Shown one piece after another: positions 56,073-64,000 of a stretch of DNA of 64,000 bases. The DNA is from Acidobacteriota bacterium (lineage in GTDB: Bacteria > Acidobacteriota > UBA890 > WLXD01), in the NCBI GenBank assembly GCA_029263295.1, contig JAJCXT010000092.1:60803-124802 (forward strand). The letters are read 5' to 3'. Under the pieces are notes generated by a model. The model saw nothing but the letters and a program-made list of their open reading frames with translations, searched no databases and was not told where the DNA came from. A program made the position numbers and the translations under genes. Within the stretch, counting starts at the first letter, position 1. Each line of letters begins with the position of its first letter.

Positions 56073-56469
56073 CGATCTGAGAGAGCGGTTTGCCGCGCTC
56101 CGCGAAGAGGACGCTGGCGAAGCTCCGGCGTTCGCCAGCACACTGGTCGCCGCGCTCGCTCGCCAGGAGCCGCGTGGCTCGGCGGCCTGGGGCTGGACCG
56201 CGCTCGTCGGTGCTGCCGCCGTGATTGCCATCATCGCGCTGGCACTCAACCTGGCAGGGCCTCCTCTCTCGACTCCCGACGCAGCTGCACCCCTGGCGGA
56301 AACTGTCGAGCAGTGGCTCGCTCCGACCGACGCGCTGCTTGCCAGCGCAGGGCTGCCGGACTCGTCAGTCACCGTGCTCGACGAGCCTGCCGACGACATT
56401 GCCTTCTTCAGCTCACCAACCGCCGACCTGCTCGAGGTCATCGACGTTCCCACCGCGAGGACACCATGA
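56059..56469 (+). CDS. Single-pass membrane protein, probable anti-sigma factor
   Basis: 136 residues. About 42 cytosolic residues (LRERFAALREEDAGEAPAF), one membrane helix (about 45-66, LVGAAAVIAIIALALNLAG) and a periplasmic tail of about 70. The start overlaps the sigma gene by 14 nt. No zinc (HxxxCxxC) motif, so it is not a ZAS-type anti-sigma; the role is inferred from position and topology. Confidence 0.7.
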   Translation: MSPTDDLRERFAALREEDAGEAPAFASTLVAALARQEPRGSAAWGWTALVGAAAVIAIIALALNLAGPPLSTPDAAAPLAETVEQWLAPTDALLASAGLPDSSVTVLDEPADDIAFFSSPTADLLEVIDVPTARTP

Positions 56470-56918
56470 CGCTTCGCCAAGTCGCTCGCGCCACTGTCGC
56501 GCTTGCCACGCTCATCGCTGTGCTGCCAGCTGGCGCCCAGACGCAAATGCGTTCCGACTCGATCGCCCGTGACTTCTTCGCTCCACGGTTCGTGCTCAGC
56601 AACAGTGAGCAGATCGGGCTCGCCGAGGAGCAACGCGCGGCGATTGAAACCGAGGCCACGCGCGCAGCAGAGGCGTTCGTGGGCCTGCGCTTTGACCTCG
56701 ACACCGCGCTGCGCCAACTCATCGGGCTGGCCAACCAACACCCCGTCGAAGAGGAGGCCACCGTCGCCAAACTCGGGGAGATCCTCGATCTCGAACGCGA
56801 GATCAAAGTGCTGCAGCTGAGCATGGTGATACGCACCAAGAACGTCCTCACGCTCGCGCAACACGACCAGCTGCGGCAGATCCGCCGAAACGAACGCGTC
56901 CGGGGGCCGCGCCGTTGA
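56466..56918 (+). CDS. Periplasmic Spy/CpxP/CnrX-like helical protein
   Basis: 150 residues with a signal peptide (ending ...LPAGAQ). The rest is helical and ends with an LTLAQHDQLRQIR segment resembling the LTxxQ motif of Spy/CpxP and of the metal-resistance sensor family. A 4-nt overlap (ATGA) couples it to the anti-sigma candidate. The order sigma, membrane anti-sigma, periplasmic sensor resembles the Cnr system. Metal sensing is inferred. Confidence 0.7.
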   Translation: MTLRQVARATVALATLIAVLPAGAQTQMRSDSIARDFFAPRFVLSNSEQIGLAEEQRAAIETEATRAAEAFVGLRFDLDTALRQLIGLANQHPVEEEATVAKLGEILDLEREIKVLQLSMVIRTKNVLTLAQHDQLRQIRRNERVRGPRR

Positions 56919-56997
56919 GCAGCTGGCGTGACCGCCACGAAGGGGCACTCACCTCGGCCGGACGACCTGACGACCCGGAGCGCCAGAGCACCGCCGC

Positions 56998-59667
56998 CTA
57001 GCCTTCCCGGAGTGCCGTCGTCGGATCGACTCTCACCGCGCGCCGCACGGGGACGAGGCACGCGATCGCCGCTGCCGCCAGGACGACGCCGAGCACACCG
57101 AGTAGCACCTGCGGGTCAAGCGGCCCGGTTTCGAACAGCAGGCTCTGGATCACGCGGGTCGAGGCCAGCGTTCCGACGACGCCGAGCCCGATGCCAATAC
57201 CGACGACGGCGCTCCACTCGCGGCCGATCAGAACGGCTACCTGCCCTCCAGTGCTACCCATCGCCATCCGCAGCCCGATTTCGCGGCGGCGAGAACCCAC
57301 GGAGTAGGCCATTACGCCGTACACGCCGAGAGTACCGAGCAGGAGGCCGATGACGGAGAAAGCCGACAGCAGCTGCATCGGTGTGCGCTGGAGAATGAGC
57401 GATGCCGCGACGCTCCCCTCCATGGTGTCACTCCAGAAAAGGACCAGTTCAGGATCCAGCTCATCGGCCCGTGCATGAACCTCGGGCCACACCGCCGTTT
57501 GCTCACCATCGAGCTTGACGGCGAGGCGAAAGAACCCGGGAGGACTCTGGGTGACAGGTATGTAGAGCGCGCCCGCGGCGTCGGTTGCCGAGAGGCTATT
57601 TTGGCGAATCGAGCGAGCGACGCCCACGACCACATACGCCTCCGCGTTGTCGCCCGCCTCTTCGCCCTGCCAGAAGCGCTGCCCGAGAGGATCGCGGTCG
57701 GGCCAGGTCCGGGCCGCCAGATTCTCGTCCACGATCGCCACTGGCACTGTGCCGAGCGCGTCGCGGGCGTCGAAGCCGCGCCCCGCGAGAAGATCGATTC
57801 CCATGGTGTCGAAGTACCCGGCGCTCACCCTGGTCTGGTAGGGCACGCCGATTGCCTCGCCGTCTGCGCGGACGACTCCCTCGGCGGTGATACCTCCACG
57901 CTGGTCTCCACCGGAGAACGGCAACTGACTCGCCACCGCCACCGAACGCACGCCAGGGACTTGCTCCACAGTGGTAAGGAGGCGCTGCGCGAACTCGAGC
58001 CGAGCCACCGGCGTCCCATAGCGGTGGCCCGGTAGGCTCATCGCGTTCACGATCACCCCGGTCGCGTCGAACCCCGGGTCTATCGCGGTCAGATTCCGCA
58101 GGCTCGCCACCAGCAAGCCCGTCCCCATGATGAGGATGAACGCCAGGGCGATCTGGCCGCTGACCAGCGCGCGCTGCATCAGCGGGGCGCCGACGGTCAA
58201 CTCGCCACGATGGCCCCGCAGTAGGCTCTGCCTTCGGCGGCCGAGGAGTAGCGTCGGCACGACTCCGGCGATCAGCCCTAGCAGCAGCGCTGCAGCGACC
58301 ATCGCCGCGATCACGACCGGGCCCATCACGACGTCGTCCGCACGCGGGATCTCGTAGACCTCGAAGGCCCCGAGCAGGGGCAGACTCCACCGCGCCAGCA
58401 CAAGTCCGACGGCGCCACCGAGCAACGACATCACGGTGCTCTCCGTAACGAGCTGTCGGAAGATCCGCGCGCGGCCCGCACCGAGAGCCATGCGAGTCGC
58501 GATCTCGCCCTGCCTTGCCCGCACGCGGACGAGGAGAATGCCGGTGACGTTAGCGAGCGCTATCACCATTACCAGGAGAACACCCGCCCACATCAACAGA
58601 AACGGCCGGCGCACGTCACGGGTGAGGTCCGCCAGATATGACCGCACCACCGTGTGATAGCCAGCGTCCAGAACCAACGTACGTAGGTCGGCGGGGTAGG
58701 CGGAAACCGCGGCCTGGTTGAACGCGTCGATCTCCGCCTGCGCCGCGCCGACTGTGGCCCCACGCATGAGCCGGCCGATCATCTCGTACCCCTCGGCGTG
58801 CCTCGCCCTGGGACCGGATCGTTCGGCGGGCGTGAAGATCATCGGGCTGAAGACCTGCGCGTCCCAGGTCGAGAATCGGAACGACTCTGGCAGGACCCCG
58901 ATGATGGGACGGTGTAGGCCGTCGAGCATCACGTCCTTGCCGATGATCTCGGGATCGCCACCGAACTGGGAGACCCACAGCTCGTGGCCGATGACCACTG
59001 GCCGCGGACCGTCGGCACCCTCGATCGCCTCGTCGAACAAGCGCCCCATTGCCGGGGCGACACGCAGGACGGCGAAGAAGGAGGGTGTCACGTGAAGTGC
59101 AAAAGCATGTCGCCCCGCGTCTTCGCCGCCGAGCGTAAAAGAGCTCTCGGTGTACAGCGCGACATCTTCGATGGCCTCGATGGAATCGCGACGGTCATAG
59201 CGATCGGGAACACTATTCGTGCCCCGCGGCACCCCCGCGGCCGGATAGCCGTTGAAGATGCGCACCAGGCGATCGGACTCCGGAAACGGCAACGGCTTCA
59301 AGACGATCGAGTGCACAACGCTGAACACGGCCCCATTGGCCCCGATGCAGATCGCGACGGTCAGAATGACGACGACAGCCACACCAGGACGCTGGCGCAG
59401 TCCGCGTAGGGCGTGCCTGAGGTCGTGCGCGAGGTCCTGCAGCAGCAGAACGCCGGTCTCACCGCGCACGCGCTCCTTGGTTACCTCCGCGCTGCCGAAG
59501 CTCTGCCTCGCAGCGTGCCGCGCCGCTTCCGGCGACATGCCTCGCCGGACGTTACGGGCTGTCGCCTCTTCGAGGTGAAAGCGCAGTTCTTCGTCGAGCT
59601 CCGACTCGAAGCCCCGGCCGAACAGCGCCCTGAGCCGCTCGCGTAGACCGATCAAAACGCGCAGCAC
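56998..59667 (-). CDS. ADOP-type orphan ABC permease with prefix-1 domain (module 9)
   Basis: 889 residues from GTG 59667, with GGAGGG 8 nt upstream inside the end of padR. Residues 1-70 are the 'permease prefix domain 1' (ESELDEELRFHLEEATARNVRRGMSPEAARHAARQSFG), the only copy of this class here. First membrane helix about 95-118 with CIGANGAVFSVV. Two MacB-like periplasmic domains and FtsX sets; ends VDPTTALREG. No Met at the prefix/core junction. Confidence 0.93.
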   Translation of the reverse strand: MLRVLIGLRERLRALFGRGFESELDEELRFHLEEATARNVRRGMSPEAARHAARQSFGSAEVTKERVRGETGVLLLQDLAHDLRHALRGLRQRPGVAVVVILTVAICIGANGAVFSVVHSIVLKPLPFPESDRLVRIFNGYPAAGVPRGTNSVPDRYDRRDSIEAIEDVALYTESSFTLGGEDAGRHAFALHVTPSFFAVLRVAPAMGRLFDEAIEGADGPRPVVIGHELWVSQFGGDPEIIGKDVMLDGLHRPIIGVLPESFRFSTWDAQVFSPMIFTPAERSGPRARHAEGYEMIGRLMRGATVGAAQAEIDAFNQAAVSAYPADLRTLVLDAGYHTVVRSYLADLTRDVRRPFLLMWAGVLLVMVIALANVTGILLVRVRARQGEIATRMALGAGRARIFRQLVTESTVMSLLGGAVGLVLARWSLPLLGAFEVYEIPRADDVVMGPVVIAAMVAAALLLGLIAGVVPTLLLGRRRQSLLRGHRGELTVGAPLMQRALVSGQIALAFILIMGTGLLVASLRNLTAIDPGFDATGVIVNAMSLPGHRYGTPVARLEFAQRLLTTVEQVPGVRSVAVASQLPFSGGDQRGGITAEGVVRADGEAIGVPYQTRVSAGYFDTMGIDLLAGRGFDARDALGTVPVAIVDENLAARTWPDRDPLGQRFWQGEEAGDNAEAYVVVGVARSIRQNSLSATDAAGALYIPVTQSPPGFFRLAVKLDGEQTAVWPEVHARADELDPELVLFWSDTMEGSVAASLILQRTPMQLLSAFSVIGLLLGTLGVYGVMAYSVGSRRREIGLRMAMGSTGGQVAVLIGREWSAVVGIGIGLGVVGTLASTRVIQSLLFETGPLDPQVLLGVLGVVLAAAAIACLVPVRRAVRVDPTTALREG

Positions 59668-59669
59668 GA

Positions 59670-60032
59670 TCAGTTCCCTCCGTCATGGGCCAGAACACGG
59701 TTCACGGCGCCGGATGTCTTGGCCCAATTTGCGAGCTCGCGAAGCAAATACTCCCGGCCGCCGCGCGTAAGTTCGTAGTACCGCGCTCGACGGCCGTTGT
59801 CGCTCGTGCCCCACTCACTGCGCACCACACCCTTCCGTTTGAGCCGCTGCAACGCCGGATAGAGCGACCCCTGGTTGACGCAGAAGACGCCCGCGGAGAT
59901 CTCTTCGAGCTGCTCGGCCAATCCCCAACCATGCATCGGTCCGGCGGCGAGCATCTTCAGCACGAGCAGGTCGAGCGTGCCCAGCAGCACCTCGGATCGT
60001 GAGTGTTTCGTCTCTTGTCGTTCTGTCTTCAT
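59670..60032 (-). CDS. PadR-family transcriptional regulator, acidobacterial type (module 9)
   Basis: 120 residues of the best-known acidobacterial PadR subgroup (TIGR03433-like): LLGTLDLLVLKMLAAGPMHGWG, NQGSLYPALQRLKRKGVV, RRARYYELTRGGREYL. The permease GTG is 2 bp after its stop. Two copies of a 12-bp direct repeat lie in its leader, the nearer one overlapping its ribosome site. Confidence 0.95.
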   Translation of the reverse strand: MKTERQETKHSRSEVLLGTLDLLVLKMLAAGPMHGWGLAEQLEEISAGVFCVNQGSLYPALQRLKRKGVVRSEWGTSDNGRRARYYELTRGGREYLLRELANWAKTSGAVNRVLAHDGGN

Positions 60033-60035
60033 GTG

Positions 60036-60083
60036 TTTCCTTTTGGCGGTCTAAAGAAGAGCTTAACGTAATTTCCTTTTGGC
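60036..60083 (-). repeat. 12-bp direct repeat in the padR leader, possible operator
   Basis: Two perfect copies (60036-60047 and 60072-60083), read on the minus strand as GCCAAAAGGAAA, 36 bp apart. The copy next to the gene contains the AAAGGAAA that serves as ribosome site, so binding there could affect both transcription and translation. Role inferred. Confidence 0.5.
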
Positions 60084-60207
60084 CGCCAACAGGAGCGGCG
60101 AGCCGCTGACCACGCCAAGCCGCGGGGATGGTTCGCGAACAGGAAAGTGGAGCCATCGCGACGGCGGCGAGACGTGAGAGGCTGCCCTCGGATAGCCCGG
60201 GCGTTAC

Positions 60208-60230
60208 AACCCTTTGGTGATCCAGAGCGT
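60208..60230 (+). promoter_or_regulatory. Candidate ECF-sigma promoter
   Basis: AAC (60208-60210, in GTTACAACC) and CGT (60228-60230) with a 17-bp spacer, the AAC/CGT pattern common to ECF promoters. It lies 55 bp before the sigma gene at 60285, as expected for autoregulation. Confidence 0.4.
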
Positions 60231-60284
60231 TTGCACCTTAGAGATGGCGAAACAGCGGGCCAACAAGGCCGAACGGGAGACTTG

Positions 60285-60835
60285 ATGAAGCCGGCCCACG
60301 GCGCGTCATCGGATAACGAGCTTTTGGAACGTTGCCGCACAGGCGACGCGGAGGCGTTTGGTGCAATTTACGATCGCTACGGCAACATCCTCTACGGCAC
60401 GGCGCTACGGATGCTACGGCGCCCCGAGCAGGCCGAGGATGTCGTGCAGGTGGCCTTCATGAAGCTGCACACCAAGCCGCCACAGCCGCCGGTAAGCAAC
60501 CTGGGCGGCTGGTTGCACCGGGTGACGACCAACGCGGCGCTCGACCAGTTGCGAAAACGGCAACGACTCGCCGAACAGGAACTGCCCGAACGTCCCATGT
60601 CTGCCCCCAAGAGCGGCACCGGAATCGGCAGGGACATCGAGATTGCCGTTCAGAGCCTCCCCGAGCGCGGGCGCCAGGTCTTCATGCTCCACGATGTCGA
60701 GGGCTTCAAGCACGGCGAGATCGCCAAGATGCTCGAAATCAGTGTCGGCACGAGCAAGTCGCAACTGTTCCGCACGCGGCGGTTGCTGCGCGAGCTTCTC
60801 GCCCCAGGTACGTCTGGCGACCAGGGAGTCGAGGC

Positions 60836-60839
<4 letters not shown>
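60285..60839 (+). CDS. ECF-type RNA polymerase sigma factor
   Basis: 184 residues from ATG 60285 (GGGAG 6 nt upstream). Region 2: DAEAFGAIYDRYGNILYGTALRML and QAEDVVQVAFMKL, then GGWLHRVTTNAALDQLRKR. Region 4: SLPERGRQVFMLHDVEGFKHGEIAKMLEISVGTSKSQLFRTRRLLRE. Leads an operon with an anti-sigma candidate and a DUF4097-like protein. Divergent from padR of module 9. Confidence 0.95.
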
Positions 60840-63129
<2,290 letters not shown>

Positions 63130-63211
63130 CAGGCCGCGCCCAGTTGACTCTGCAGAACCGATGGTCCAAGGCCCATTCCGGGTCGTGGACTTGACGTGTC
63201 CGAGATCTTCT

Positions 63212-63228
63212 ATTAAACATTGTTTAAT
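63212..63228. promoter_or_regulatory. Perfect palindromic operator (module 10)
   Basis: ATTAAACA-T-TGTTTAAT, a 17-bp perfect palindrome, flanked by GATCT (63204-63208) and AGATC (63231-63235). It lies 15-31 bp before the PadR start. Operator role inferred. Confidence 0.65.
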
Positions 63229-63242
63229 GGAGATCAAGAGAC

Positions 63243-63572
63243 ATGGGTAAGCAGATTCTCGGCGAGTTCGAACAGATCGTTCTTCTGTCGGTGGTGCGCT
63301 TGGGCGATGGAGCCTTCGGGCGGGCCATCTACGAGGAACTGGCGCGGCTGTCGATCACACAGGTCACGATCACCGCTGTCTACGTGACCCTGTCGCGACT
63401 CGAGAAGAAGGACTTCGTCACCGTACAGCTGGCCACTCCCGCCGGCAGCGGGCGCGAACAGAAGCTCTTCGCGATCGAACCCGGGGGTGTAGCGGCGCTG
63501 CAGCGCTCGCGTGAACAACTCGCGCGCTTCTGGGCCGGCGTCGAAGTCGGCGAGGATCGCCCCAGCCAGTGA
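63243..63572 (+). CDS. PadR-family transcriptional regulator (module 10)
   Basis: 109 residues of the '[20 protein letters not shown]' subgroup; recognition helix [17 protein letters not shown] and wing [12 protein letters not shown]. The TGA overlaps the permease GTG by 4 nt (GTGA). Strong palindrome directly upstream. Confidence 0.93.
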   Translation: MGKQILGEFEQIVLLSVVRLGDGAFGRAIYEELARLSITQVTITAVYVTLSRLEKKDFVTVQLATPAGSGREQKLFAIEPGGVAALQRSREQLARFWAGVEVGEDRPSQ

Positions 63573-64000
63573 GCGCATCCCGTCCCCCCACGCGAAGCCG
63601 CGCCCTGCTGGCGCGACTACTGCCCGCCGCGATCCGCGTGGACGTGCTGGCGGACATGGACGCCACGCACTCCGACTTGGTCGCCCGCCACGGCGCGGCC
63701 GAGGCCGACCGTTGGTATCGCAACCAGGTACGCGCCTCGCTTCGCACCGCGCTCGCCGCGCGGATCGATCAACTTCCCGGCCGCGGCAGCGGCCAGCGCA
63801 CATCCCCCCGAGGCGAAAACCTGATGACCGAGCTACTACAGGATCTTCGCTACGCCTACCGCTGGGCACGGCGCAACCCGAGCTTCACCACAATCGCTGT
63901 ACTGACTCTGGCCCTGGGAATCGGGGCGAACACGGCGATGTTCAGCGTCGTCTACGGCGTCCTGCTAAGCCCGCTGCCCTATCCCGATGGCGACCGCATC
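63569..64000 (+). CDS. ADOP-type orphan ABC permease, 5' part (module 10), cut by window edge
   Basis: First 144 residues from GTG 63569. The prefix (1-70) has the prefix-2 pattern ([17 protein letters not shown] ... [13 protein letters not shown]). The core begins at M86 ([15 protein letters not shown]), and the first membrane helix at 108-130 has [12 protein letters not shown]. The rest lies outside the window. A Met with GAGG upstream sits at the junction. Confidence 0.9.
   Translation, partial: MSASRPPTRSRALLARLLPAAIRVDVLADMDATHSDLVARHGAAEADRWYRNQVRASLRTALAARIDQLPGRGSGQRTSPRGENLMTELLQDLRYAYRWARRNPSFTTIAVLTLALGIGANTAMFSVVYGVLLSPLPYPDGDRI

Overview
The window looks like a chromosomal segment of a high-GC Acidobacteriota genome. 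The evidence is ten FtsX/MacB-like permeases of the 'acidobacterial duplicated orphan permease' (ADOP) type. Nine of them are directly preceded by a small PadR-family repressor, an arrangement known as an acidobacterial expansion. The accompanying secreted S9 peptidases, serine beta-lactamase-like hydrolase, amidohydrolase, sortilin-like Asp-box protein and DUF1501/DUF1800 pair fit a heterotrophic member of that phylum. No rRNA, tRNA, CRISPR array, insertion sequence or phage gene was seen. This assignment is inference from gene content; no taxonomic marker gene is present.

Layout. 1-4.8 kb: the 3' part of a di-haem cytochrome c peroxidase is cut by the left edge; then a membrane protein, an Ig-like lipoprotein, a secreted propeller-like protein and a small Cys-containing secreted protein. 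5.1-6.2 kb: pirin and a DUF1272 zinc-ribbon-like protein. 6.2-12.8 kb: two PadR-permease modules around a small unknown gene. 13-18 kb: S9 peptidase, YajQ, and a methyltransferase/radical-SAM pair with overlapping stop and start. 18-26.8 kb: amine oxidase, serine hydrolase and amidohydrolase on the minus strand, then a large sortilin-like protein ending at a strong terminator. 27-36 kb: three consecutive PadR-permease modules. 36.2-39.2 kb: an iron-uptake operon on the minus strand (two FeoA-like proteins, FeoB, two 54-residue membrane proteins). 39.4-45.8 kb: two more modules. 45.8-49.4 kb: a secreted propeller-like protein and a permease that has no PadR. 49.7-55.3 kb: S9 peptidase, DUF1501 and DUF1800. 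55.5-56.9 kb: sigma factor, membrane anti-sigma candidate and Spy/CpxP-like protein. 57-60 kb: a minus-strand PadR-permease module with a different prefix domain. 60.3-63.1 kb: a second sigma/anti-sigma pair with a repetitive DUF4097-like protein. 63.2 kb to the end: a tenth module, cut by the right edge.

The dominant theme is the repeated PadR-ADOP module. Each regulator and permease are nearly fused at the stop/start codons (4-nt or 1-nt overlaps, or gaps of 2-5 nt). Each promoter region carries its own inverted or direct repeat, different in sequence from the others. Each permease except one carries a short cytosolic prefix domain, and the prefix class appears to follow the PadR class. No ABC ATPase lies nearby, so these may act as membrane sensors that relay to their own repressor, or may borrow an ATPase encoded elsewhere. 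This is inference; the family's function is not established.
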